A stretch of 64,000 bases of DNA from Galdieria partita (Eukaryota > Rhodophyta > Bangiophyceae > Galdieriales > Galdieriaceae): assembly GCA_025991245.1 (NCBI GenBank), contig BQMJ01000012.1, forward strand, positions 234,641-298,640, given 5' to 3'. The notes under the pieces are model-generated. The model saw nothing but the letters and a program-made list of their open reading frames with translations. It was not told the origin of the DNA and did no database searches. The position numbers were made by a program, and so were the translations under genes. Shown in pieces: positions 23,501-33,706 of the stretch (position 1 is its first letter; each line of letters opens with the position of its first letter).

Positions 23501-23945
23501 GTGCAATTCAATTTGAAAAACCAAAAGACTGTATTGGGGCAAAAATTCAAACTCAAAGACTATTTGAAGCCTTCGTACCCACTGGTTCCCAGTACTCCCA
23601 GTGGTCAATATTTTCAAACAGACCAGAAACTACAGGACAACAATTCTCGAACAGAACCTATGTTGCATTCAATATAAACTTCGAATAAAAAGCTTTCTTC
23701 AAGCTACTTTGAGCTCAAGGGGGGTCACGCCAGACAGGGCCTTGGCTGGTATTTCAAAAAGAAATGCGAAATGATGAAACCTCAAGGCTTGGTCGTAAAA
23801 AAATTCTCCTCTAAATTCAACTATTTAAAGTTTCATAAAAACAACAACAACTTTATTCACTTCAAAACAGGTGGAAAGCAACTACAGCCACGCTTGTTTT
23901 AACCAAGAAGGACAATCCTCACAGGAAGCCATTTGGAATTTCTGG
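20500..23945 (+). repeat. Dispersed ~3.5 kb repeat, copy 1
   Basis: The region aligns in reverse complement with ~48,390-51,830. Paired coordinates keep a nearly constant sum (about 72,325-72,330) at both ends tested, so the two copies are colinear with few indels but many substitutions. Within this copy ~20,560-20,830 and ~21,880-22,120 resemble each other as direct repeats about 1.3 kb apart. The 3' part (~23,160-23,900) contains short frames sharing peptides with the longer frame in copy 2, such as FRNKDSQLNCAVQL. No transposase, reverse transcriptase or terminal inverted repeat is visible. It could be a non-autonomous mobile element or a subtelomeric duplication block. Confidence 0.75.
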
Positions 23946-23992
23946 CAACCGGACACTCACAGGATCGTAATAAAAATGGTTAGATTATATTT

Positions 23993-25375
23993 TCATAGAT
24001 AACACGCAAGTGCTGATATTCTGTGTCCTACAAATGGTCGCGGTTTTGCTGTATGCAAAAGAGTAAAATTTACCACAAGAGAAATTTCTATAATGTCTGA
24101 GAAGCTCTCTATCTTAACCTTGACACAACTGTATAAACAAAAATAGCAACTTAAATTTATTAAAGAAGACAATAATAATTCATGAGATAACATTGTTGAC
24201 TCAGTAAGACTTGCAAATAGCAGCACTTCACACGAAAACAAACATTTACGAGTATGAAGCCAAAGTTTACTGGTCATGCCATGGCTCCAATTATTCTACT
24301 TGACAAATGAATGCGATTGCTCCAATGGAGTAAAGTGTTTAGTAGTCTAATATGATATTGTGGCTCAGATGTAATAAAATGGCCTATCGTTGAATAATAC
24401 CAACGATATGGTGCAAATGCTAAAAGAGCCAGTCGATGAGATGCAAAATGAGCGTGGCAGGAAACCAATACGCCATTGGCTAAAAAGTTTCCATCCATAG
24501 TAAGACATTGCTTATTTCAGTTACTTGACTATATGATGCTACTGAATTATTTTGAAACAAAAGATTATCACCAATTCTGATATCCTTTGCAAACACAGCA
24601 TCTACTTTGTTTGCTCCAAAACGCATTAATAAATGATAAGGTGAGACTTTAAGATATCCCATTTCGTGTTTTATACCAAGAAAAGTGACACTGACATCAT
24701 CTTTCTTGTCCAACCATCCAATTACACGAGTTGGTCGAATAGCCTTAGATTTGGCATCAAGAGTCAATATGAAATCATTGCTTCGGATCGATCCGATATT
24801 CAGTTCTTGAAAGGAACTGGAGTAGACCTTTGAGTCCTCAGAAAGGCAGTGAACACCACCTAAAGAACAAGGAGGCCCAGTTACGCCAAGAGATACACGT
24901 TCGTATCCCCGTATCAAGTCTCTTGCAGCTTAAAATCCTATGTCTGCCGATGCTACTTTTCCCAAAGTACTGCCATGCAAACCAAATTTCTGGTTTGTAT
25001 CGAACTATTGCACCGCCTTGGGTTGCGTATCGCTCCTCAACAAAGTTCAACACAAGTAAATGACCACAAGGAACGCTTCCTGTACTTGTATCGTCACTCA
25101 TCTCTTTGCATCAATTTGTTAATATGAAGAATATTATTGTCTTCCAAGAGGAGACGTAAAACTTCGCCTAGACCATGAATAGAAAAAATACTGAAAAAGC
25201 AGGGGGTTGCCTCTGTCTTGGACATAATGTGTATCTCTACATAACATGAAACGAGTATCCTATCAGAAGTTCCGCTGGCTGCTGCTTTTTTAGTTACAAC
25301 GTTATCCAACGTCTTAGTCGGAGGATCTCTTGTTGACTTCGTTTTCTACTTTGGCTCGGCCATGTCCCTTCGGTC
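23993..25375 (-). pseudogene. Chimeric Hint-gene pseudogene with foreign upstream sequence
   Basis: Read on the minus strand, 24,917-24,480 carries the Hint start (GGVHCLSEDSK) through SQVTEIS. A short deletion removes the codons for VVQMGAFAPLT and shifts the frame. The rest of the domain (MDGNFLANG, with SCHAHF for SCYAHF, and LLAFAPYR for HLAFAPYR) continues to GAMA plus stop at 24,274, followed by the downstream open frame (23,993-24,277). Just upstream of the Hint part LGVTGPPC matches the right-arm copy, so this derives from that type. Further upstream (24,918-25,375) signal peptide and ectodomain are replaced by unrelated coding-like sequence (frames at 25,094-25,309 and 24,838-25,101, with VEIHIMSKTEATPCFF and KPEIWFAWQYFGKSS). 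Lost blocks and at least two frame changes make it non-functional. Confidence 0.8.
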
Positions 25376-25765
25376 GTACATATTGCGATGTACAAACTGT
25401 CCCTAAGTAAGTACAGGTAAGGTCAGTTGTTTGACATTAGTTGGACGAATTTGCTTTGGAGAGCTTTCTAAGAAGACACAACTCTGATAATATTTAAAAG
25501 TATCGAAAAGTGCGAATCGTGACCATTTACCAGTACTTGTATCTTCGAGAAATCTTTCAACATTTCTATTTCAGTCCTTTGTGAGTCATATCATCTTGAA
25601 GGCTCAAATAGCATTCTTTCGAATGACTAGGAATAAGTTCGTTGCTCCTTGTGTGCAAACTTCAGTTGAGTAGTCCTCAGCAGTTCATTTAGGGTTTATA
25701 TTTCTTCCAAGAAAAAAGGGTATCGCGAAGTAAAGTTTGCTGCAAAAGCTATATTTTCTATATCG
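25376..25765. other. Intergenic sequence between the Hint and YebC pseudogenes
   Basis: No gene was recognised. The part nearest 25,765 may contain the lost C-terminus of the YebC-like pseudogene in unrecognisable form. Confidence 0.3.
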
Positions 25766-26415
25766 TCATCGATTCCGATTCTGTCCGTTCTCTTTTTTCC
25801 GCAACTCTTCTTCTATTGACATAAATATCATGTTCTTGGGTCCATACCAAAAGTCAGCAGATTCATACCCAGAACCTCTCTCCTTAAGACTTTCCAAATG
25901 ACAAAGAATTGATCTGGATATGACAATGCATATGAGCTTCCTACGAAGTTTCACGACTTCCACATCCTTTGCGTTCACGTCGAAGGCTGACTCTGCCAAC
26001 TTGTCAAACAAGCTAGTATCCTCCGAAACACTAAAACGTATCATCCTTAACCTTTCAAATATCCAATCTACACAACCTAGAGAACTCAAACTTCCTACGC
26101 ACTTACTAAATGAATGTCGTACTTCAGCAGCAGTGCGATTTCGATTTCCAGTAAGCGTTTCTATCAAAATAGCAATACCACAACGTCCACATCCTATCTC
26201 GAGCACTTGCAACTCAGCTTCCGAACAAATACCAAATCTGAATTGATTGCAGTCTGAATTTCATCTTCAGAAAGGTCCAAAGGCTTTGCTCTATCGATGA
26301 CGAGTGCTAACTTTACGTTTCTAGCTGGTTCCTCTCCCGCTTCTCCCACTGCTGATATAATGCTTCTCGTTTTTTTTGCAATGTTTTGTGCACGTTTCGC
26401 ATTCGCTCACGCCTT
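25766..26415 (-). pseudogene. YebC/TACO1-family pseudogene
   Basis: On the minus strand 26,415 to ~26,245 encodes AKRAQNIAKKTRSIISAV, then EEPARNVKLALVIDRAK and SEDEIQTAI, the N-terminal domain pattern of YebC/TACO1. After a one-base frame change the frame ending at 25,766 gives CGIAILIETLTGNRNRTAAE, then VRHSFSK, and SLGCVDWIFER, the most conserved YebC stretch. Its C-terminal part has KLAESAFDVNAKDVEVV and SADFWYGPKN. YebC/TACO1 proteins bind ribosomes or DNA and aid translation of difficult peptides, in mitochondria or plastids in eukaryotes. Missing here are the usual HSKW start, an initiating ATG and about the last 30 residues; YEGYGPGG is degraded to LEIGCGRCG. It is almost certainly a dead copy of a gene located elsewhere. 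Confidence 0.87.
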
Positions 26416-26619
26416 CTAGTCTATGAACAGGATTTATTAGTATCCTGCTACCAAACTTAGTCTATTCAACTATACATATGCTTAATATTGTGCAACTTGG
26501 AGTGTCCCGCCATATTCGCACGGACACATTTCTTAGTCCATTCGCAATTTCCAGCTGTAAAAAGGAGTTGCTCAAATATCGAATATTCACATATATTAAC
26601 AAGTCGACATTAGTGCAAA

Positions 26620-27500
26620 CGTCAGCATTGCTGACTGTAAAACTGGTCATTCGAAAAATAAGACCAATATTACACAAGATAAGGCGTTAGAGTTGTTGGC
26701 AAAGTTACGAGCCAAGACTTTGAACAAGGTAAGTATATTTTTAGCTATACTTACTTTGTTGAACTTTGTTAGTCTTGCTTCGGTTGCAACACGAGGTACC
26801 ACATGTGCGCCTCTTCAGTCTTTGGAGTTTCTGTTTGTTTGGATTGCTCTGGACTTCACAGAAAACTTCGAAGTCAAGTTACCTTTGTAAGGTCCACTAT
26901 TATGGATACTTGGACTCCACACCACTTGTGTCTTGTGGTGTTGGATAAAGCTCGAGAGTTTTGTCCAAAAAAATGGGCGGAGTCTGTTAGTGGAAAGGGT
27001 ATAGAAGAAAAGTACAGCTAATTTATTACAAAGCATATCTCCAAAAAGCAATCAGACCAAGCCAAAGGAAGACTTGACAGAAAAACCTCTTCGTTCTACT
27101 CTACTACTTAACGTATTTCCAGAGAGGAAGTTAATTTGTGTGAAGAACTTGAGCAACTAGAACCAGCAAAATATTGTCGTTAGAGATAGTAACGTGGTAG
27201 TGGAAGATACTACAAATTATAAGTTACTTGACCGGTCAACAACGGAAAACTTTTTCTTAGATGGTAGTTGAGATGGCTTTTCAGACAACCATTCCCTTCA
27301 AGAGCAAACTATTCTAACCTTTGATGGATAAGAAAGCTGCAAGCTAGGGAATAGTCTCAGAACATTGAATTCACCTTTCCAACCCAAAGTACAACAACTT
27401 GACTGTGGTTGTTACAAATCTATTATTCACGAGTCTAAACAAAGAGACCGGATCAACTTTAGGATTCAACAATAGTCTAAGCAGGTTATATGTAGAGGAC
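26620..27500 (+). pseudogene. ArfGAP (ARFGAP2/3-like) pseudogene with one preserved intron
   Basis: An exon ending at 26,728 reads DKALELLAKLRAKTLNK. A 44-base GT-AG intron (26,729-26,772, donor GTAAGT) follows. The next exon reads SCFGCNTRYHMCASSVFGVS, then VCLDCSGLHRKL, FVRSTIMDTWTP and KAREF, to a stop at 27,019-27,021. Splicing restores the C-x2-C...C-x2-C zinc finger of ArfGAP domains, which stimulate GTP hydrolysis by Arf in COPI vesicle traffic; RAKxxNKxCFxC suggests the ARFGAP2/3 group. The usual GGN motif is lost, no start ATG precedes the first exon, and the stop falls right after GIEEKYS, where the family continues. Beyond it, to ~27,500, one frame stays coding-like with occasional stops. 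The arginine finger may survive as HRKL. This is a decayed copy of a housekeeping gene. Confidence 0.85.
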
Positions 27501-28239
27501 ATGGTGAAGGGATAGAGTAGAAAGATTCCTGTCTTGGAGGTAGCAGAGACCTTTTCATTTGAATCGAGTTAGTCTTAAAGTTTCCACCGAGGAGACTGTT
27601 AGGAGTTCGTTAGTAGCACCTGATAGAAAGAAAACATGTCACAGGCAGTTTTGATCTGGAAGTTGAGATACTTGAACTTTCAAGGGCTTCACTTTCAACC
27701 CAACAGAACACTCAAACCGATAAACAAAACTACTTTGGCAGGTTTTTGTAAGTTTTCATTGCAATTATCATTGTCTATGTTGGTGAACAGTATCAAGTTG
27801 CTGGTGAACAAACGAGTTAGTTTTACTAGCATCGACCTGTGATTCCTTCTGTATTGGCCTGTTTGCACAAAGAAGGGTCCTTTTATCGACAGAATCGTGT
27901 GTTCAATCTTGAAGACGATCTTTTCTTATCTAGAATCGTAAAGAATTACTTGTTAAAATCTTTGAGATGTGGTCTGTCTTAAGGCACTATATAACAAAAA
28001 AAATTGGAGAGTATATTGTCAGGACACTGTTAGTGAACAAGTTTCGGTGAATCCTCGGGATTCTTCTTAGTCCGAAGAAAAGTGAGAGTTAGGTCGACTT
28101 GTATTCGCACTTCCAATGACACATTTATGCATTCTTCGCATTTCTTTATATCCACTTTCTTTGAGCAAGACAGAATTCCTCACTACTCTGCAATTGCAAA
28201 TACATTCCATAAAAAGAAACAATAGCGCCCTTCTCTTCA
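27501..28239. other. Intergenic sequence before the right duplication arm
   Basis: Only short frames without recognisable features (for example 27,636-27,842). The segment ends at the sharp inner boundary of the inverted duplication (28,239/28,240). Confidence 0.3.
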
Positions 28240-28560
28240 TACTTGGCTTCTCTTTTCACAGTCTTCTTAGAACCGTAAAAGGAGCAAGAAAAATTTAAGG
28301 TACTTAGGACTCCTTCGTGACCAAATCTATCTATCTTCCTATCCATTAAAACGAAAAATTCTTGGCTATCAATATTCCTAAAAATGAACTTTAAAATATG
28401 TCACAAGCTCGATTCTTTCACACTTTTAGTATTTGAAAATTAACTTTCAACTTTCTACAAGGTAAACATGAGAGAGTTGATGCATATTGCTGACACATAA
28501 ACCTCAAAGGTGAGTGAATGAGTACATTTTCAATTTGTAATCGTCGTGTTTTGTGTTCAA

Positions 28561-29589
28561 ATGATGACGCTCCTATTCAGCTCTTTGCATGTTTCTCGTC
28601 GCTCGGCTATTCAAGGTTTCTTTTTGTTGGTTGCTGGGTTTTTCTTGTTCAAATTGATTAAATACAACGAAAGACAAGGTGTGCAGGAGCGAAATGTCAA
28701 AGCAAGAAAGCCGGAGAAAACCTTGTTTGTGAGCGGCTGGTATGGACAGTTAAACAATAATCTGCTACTAATCATCCATGCAATGTTCGTTGGGAGTTTG
28801 ATCAACCGAAAAATTGTTTGTTCGAACCACGACATGTTTGACTTCTTTGACTTTTCTCTGTTCGAGGAACATGGAATGTTTGTAGAGCCAGGAAATAGTC
28901 TCAATGACACTATAAAGTTGACTAAACTTCGAGGTATACTATCAGAGGATCCCGCCGTCTTAGCCATGTATTCTTCCAATGAGAGCCCTCTTGAAATCAC
29001 TGCCGAAGAAGCCTTTTTTGCTTGTCTTACTCCAACACAAAACAAATTGGCTTTTTCTCTGTTGCGTTGGAAAAGGAAACAATTGGAGTCTTTGAGATTC
29101 ATATTGCACGAGATAGGTCTCGTTGAAGGTAATTTTGTGGCAGTCCACCTTAGAAATCTTGATTTGACTTGTGATCAATATATTACGAACTATCCAACTT
29201 GGATTGCAAACAGAATTCGCTTTTCTTGCCCTTGGAACGCCACAACAGTTTACGATATTTTAAGCTCTCTACAAGTGAGTAATACTCCATTGTTTCTCTC
29301 TTCAGATGGACAGGTTCCATCGATTGATCAAGAATTTTTTAAAAAAGGTGCAATATCTCTTCATAACTTGTCTTCTGAACTTCAGATACCTTCACGATAC
29401 GTCGATCTATTTGTGATTTCAGAGGCAAAATATCTCTTTGGAAATTTTATTAGTACTTTTTCTAATAACGCTGCCTCAATGCTATTGACAAAATATCCAA
29501 AACATGAGATTATATTTTCATTTCCTCCCATATGCAAAAATGGCGTAGAGTTTTGGAATTGTCACAGATACGCTTTTTGGTGCATTTGA
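28561..29589 (+). CDS. Type II membrane fucosyltransferase-like protein, right-arm copy
   Basis: 342 residues from the first of two tandem ATGs at 28,561, identical in sequence to the left-arm copy (8,620-9,648). The architecture is the same: a signal anchor at ~14-32, GWYGQLNNN, the HLRNLD nucleotide-sugar type motif at ~196-201, SSDG, and a C-terminal STFSNN block. Both copies are intact and preceded by the same ~300 bases, so both are probably expressed from equivalent promoters. The function, probably fucosyl transfer in the secretory pathway, is inferred from family motifs. Identity extending to silent sites points to very recent duplication or ongoing gene conversion. Confidence 0.75.
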   Translation: MMTLLFSSLHVSRRSAIQGFFLLVAGFFLFKLIKYNERQGVQERNVKARKPEKTLFVSGWYGQLNNNLLLIIHAMFVGSLINRKIVCSNHDMFDFFDFSLFEEHGMFVEPGNSLNDTIKLTKLRGILSEDPAVLAMYSSNESPLEITAEEAFFACLTPTQNKLAFSLLRWKRKQLESLRFILHEIGLVEGNFVAVHLRNLDLTCDQYITNYPTWIANRIRFSCPWNATTVYDILSSLQVSNTPLFLSSDGQVPSIDQEFFKKGAISLHNLSSELQIPSRYVDLFVISEAKYLFGNFISTFSNNAASMLLTKYPKHEIIFSFPPICKNGVEFWNCHRYAFWCI

Positions 29590-30640
29590 AATCACCTAAC
29601 TTGTCTATCTTTTATAAAAACCTTATTTTTGCTGAGAGAATCTTAAGGCATATATGAATTGTAACCATAGTTCATTCATCTCCTGAAAACTACTTTTAGA
29701 TTGCATAAACGGGGGAACGTAGTATATGAAAATTGTCGCAATTCAGCAGTTTTGTGTCCCTCTGCAAGAGAAACAGTTAAATAGCCTGTGAACCCCAGGA
29801 TACTTGTATAGTTGATACAACTTTCTCAGACAAGGATAAATTCGAGACGAACCTGACTATGTTGAAAACAATCCTATTTAGGACGACATCAGGAGACACA
29901 TTACTGTAGTCAACTGGAGCTACCTTTTCAATAAGAACCAGACGTCCAGCCATATGACTTTGAAGACTTCCGTAGCTTTAGCCAAACAATTTTGTCTCAA
30001 ACATACATCTGACTTGGAATTCCGTCGAAGCTGAATTTTCACGTGAACACTCTTTCCATCCTTTCTACGGACAGAAACTTCTTTCTTAGTTGCATTTCAC
30101 AGTTTACAAAGTGTTGTCTTTTAAAGGAGTAACAAGAAAAACCATTGCTCGAAGAAAAGATCCGAAGGTGAAACACAGTTTCGTCGTCAAAGAACAGGAA
30201 TGTTGTCGGAGTACAAGAAAAGAGGCAGAAATCTAACGTCTTCGACTGTATTACAATGACAATCTCAAGTATCTTTGCTGGTACGATGTCATACAAAGGG
30301 CGGATGTAAAGGCGGAAATACTATAGTCCTATGTGAAACTTTGAGGTCCTTACTGAGTCGTTTAGATACCTAAAAACGATCACATTCGAAACTTGGCGCA
30401 ACTACAGGAAAAAAAGTGACTTGGACCGAAGCTAAAGATGAGAAACAACAACAGACAACAACGACAATGCTTCACGACGGAAAAATGTTCCTCTTTCAAT
30501 GAATATATGACTTTTATTTCCTGTCCTTTGCACATGATGGTTTTCAAGTTTGAATGTTGCAATATTTTCAAATATTGGAGCCACTTTGAGAAATTTCAAT
30601 TTTCACCAACATTTTTTGTAATTTGATTGGAGTCCTTAGG
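29590..30640. other. Duplicated stretch without a recognised gene, right arm
   Basis: Mirror of 7,569-8,619. Short matched frames (30,039-30,296 and 30,380-30,571, minus strand) carry substitutions relative to the left arm. Differences begin within ~150 bases downstream of the fucosyltransferase stop, for example at 29,700-29,770. Confidence 0.35.
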
Positions 30641-31740
30641 TCAGGAATGTGATTGGCAATAGGAAATCTTTAGGAAGCGAATTGTAGTAGAAACAACTCG
30701 TTCAAGACGATCCTCGTTAAAGTTTTGAAAAATCGGAGTCAATGGACATAGGACACTTTTTAATTGGCAGCTGAGAGAATAACTTGAATCTAGTATTGTC
30801 ATGGAAGGAAGTACATATGGGCTATGAATCAAGGAATTGGCACACGAAACAGAAGCAGTGCTCCTTAAACTCGACAAAATATCTTCACCAATAAAGTTTT
30901 TACATCTGATTCAGAAAGAATAATCAATTCACAATTATGAGGAATCAAGAAAACTCCTGCTACTCTATCGCCACAGGAATAACAATGACTAGAATGATTC
31001 AAGTCAGTTGCTACGCTAGTCGTTAGCTTCCTACTTATGATGACCAACGTGAAATGCAATGTAGGATGAATAGTCAACACTTGATCATAAACTGGTTGCA
31101 AAAACTTGCGAGGTACATCCATTATTTCATTCCATTTGAACTCCATCGTCCTTTACAGACAATACCCACAATCAAATTCTGTTCTCTCGTTCTTCTATGC
31201 AACTTGAATAATATTCGAACTATGAGATGTTGGCTCAAATTGAATATATATCTTTTCGAATTCTAACATTTCATCCACAATTCTTTTCCACTCATTGCTA
31301 GCTACCTAATGTCGTTCTCTCTATGTCTGATGTAGATCTAGTAAAATGTACAGATTTCTTCTAGTAAGCGGTAGATTGAGGGGAAAACTTTAAATTCATC
31401 GTAGTTTTCGTCTAGAACACGAAATTATTGATCAGCAGGAATGTTTAAGACTGCAAGGATTTTCTCAATTAGCATATCAATTCTGAGTTTAAAGACTTTT
31501 TAAAACTCTTCAGGGTCCGGTTATCGATGACCCGATTTCAAGCAGGCTGAATTGTACAAAAGGTACTGAACAGCCCACTCCAAGTTCCCCTCTTTAAGTT
31601 CTGGTAGTTTGAGGTTTAGGTCAATGTACAAGAGGCCTGAATCTTTTAACCTGTCCAGGACGGATATCCTGTTGTCTTTTTCATAATCACTTATGTTCTC
31701 AGGTCCTATTAGTGCTCTTTCAACCCATGCACTTTAAGAG
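30641..31740 (-). pseudogene. Decayed gene of unknown function, right-arm copy
   Basis: Mirror of 6,480-7,568. The open stretches 30,865-31,146 (93 codons) and 30,641-30,877 (78 codons) translate identically to the left-arm versions, and the same stops interrupt the upstream part. Preservation of identical breaks in both arms shows shared history of an already broken gene, or of a spliced gene whose introns I cannot delimit. No family is recognised; CYSCGDR is the only motif-like element. Confidence 0.4.
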
Positions 31741-33424
31741 TTCTAAATAACTTTCTACAAATCTTGTCCTTCTACTTTCGAAGAGATGTGGGGCAAAAGG
31801 GATGACTGGTTTAAAAGAACAATCAGGTTCCTTGAGAACCTGCAACTCTTATAAAAGTCCAGTTACTACATAGACGTCTTGTTCTCGGTCTACCAAAGCA
31901 GTTTCATATATTATCTTTCCTTAAAAAGCACTCAACATAGTGGACTACTATGTGACGTCCAACGCGATTGAAAATCGGTCCCTATTCGTTGCAGCAATAA
32001 CAGAAGAAAATATTATCAGCACTAACATTGTCAAAGATCGGTGAAAACAGTTTTACCTCTTTCACAACTATTTCTACATTGACAAACTTCTTTGTTATTT
32101 ATATTCTTAATCTATGATTGAACGTGTTTCATGTTGAAATGTAGACTCTAAGAAAAAACATGTACCTATTTGCTCTATATACAAAGCTCTATAGCTTCTA
32201 CCCCATGTATACTTATGACAGTTTTGTTTTGGAGATTCCTTTCTTCTTATGCTGTAGAATAAAAAGATTACATATACTATAAAGAATAAGGGCAAGGAAG
32301 AGTTCTTCTGGATCGCCTTGAGGAGTCGAACAATATAAATCTATTTCAGAGAACATATCCACAAGGCAACTACAGGCTGTAAATTCAAAGTGACAACTTG
32401 GCTTCTTTTGGTTTGTCTGGTAACGTCGAAATAACATTTGTAGCAAGTGAAAACCATTTGATTGTTACCGTAAACACCAGAAAACTTTTCCTCAGGCTGC
32501 CAGGGGAACAAGGCAACGTGACAAACGCTACATAGCAGAACTCGTTCAACTGAAGAGATAAACTAATTCCAAAACAACGTGTTAGAAAACGTGAATCTAT
32601 TATTTCCCTTGTTGAATCCTTGTATAAAACAGAAATAGAGCCAAGTGTGGAAATTTGTATATGTTACTGAGCTATTTGGACTCGTTGAGAAATAGAGCAT
32701 GTCCTTTTAAGCAAAGCTCAGTCAAAATACTTTTCAGTCAGTTTAGAGGATGACCTTTCCGTCAACAGTTTCATCTTAGAAGAACCTTCAGTCTGACGGA
32801 CTTTATAAATGAGATCCTGTAAACCTTCTGGATGGTTATTTGGCTTATAACTTACAAATCTCTAGTTTGAAGAAATGTGCGACACACAAAAATTATTTAC
32901 AAACTATCTAAAACTAAAGACGACAACCTTCCAAAGCTCCCTTCTTCGATTTCAGTATGAACCGAGTAACTCTATTTCGAAGCAATGAATCATCTGATCT
33001 AGCGTGATCCGATCTATCTAAAACTTGTTGGATCACGACAAACACTCAGAATTCACCAGAGTTCGTATCACTTTTGCTTCGTAAGACATGTTACCAAACA
33101 TTTGCCCACTTAAGAGGACTCAGTATTCAAAACATACATTGATGCTCACCCTTTGGATAGATTATAAAACTTGACATGATCCTGCTCTCAGCGCTTCGTA
33201 AAATATCACTTTTCTTCTCTTCAAACAGAACTCGAAAACTTTCAGGGAATCCTTTTGTATAACGTAAATTCCACATAGTTTGGATCTGCTAAACTTTGAA
33301 AGATAATAGAGTAACATACATCTTGATCGAGAGTGTCATTCCGATTGTTTTAGAATTTCCTATTCATTTAGGTACCTCTCTTCCTTTGGAAAATCCATGA
33401 AACTCGTTAGTTTTAATTATACTT
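31741..33424. other. Duplicated non-coding stretch, right arm
   Basis: Mirror of 4,748-6,479. The coding-like relic lies at ~32,213-32,600 (minus strand; the 77-codon frame 32,213-32,446 includes CSTPQGDPEELFLAL). Substitutions and small indels relative to the left arm are frequent. No gene is recognisable. Confidence 0.35.
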
Positions 33425-33673
33425 TCATAGATAATACATTAATGCATCTCTTCTGGATCTAACAAATGATCGTCTTTTTGTTGGATGCAAAAGACTAAAA
33501 TTTACCACAAGAGAAACTTCTATGAGTTCTGAGAAGCTCTCTACCTTAACCTTGAAATAATAGTATGAACATAAATTCCAAATGAAATTTATTAAGGAAC
33601 ACAAGAACATTTCACAAGATAACATTGTTGACTCAGTAAGACACGCATATAGCAGCACTCCACACGAAAACAA
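33425..33673 (-). other. Open frame downstream of the right-arm Hint gene (uncertain coding)
   Basis: 82 codons matching 4,499-4,747, with a hydrophobic segment and a basic end (RRDALMYYL). As on the left, no ATG starts the frame; the first internal ATG would give a protein of about 66 residues. It may be a conserved 3' untranslated region. Confidence 0.3.
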
Positions 33674-33706
33674 ACATAGAGGAATGTGAAAACCAAAGTC
33701 TACTGA

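Noticed and set aside
20500-23945. LTR retrotransposon interpretation of the dispersed repeat
   Set aside because: The internal direct repeats are not at the element ends, and no reverse transcriptase, integrase, primer-binding site or polypurine tract was seen.
24918-25375. Possible ubiquitin-like or ZFAND-type domain upstream of the Hint pseudogene
   Set aside because: Only a vague hydrophobic pattern supports it; left as unidentified coding-like sequence.
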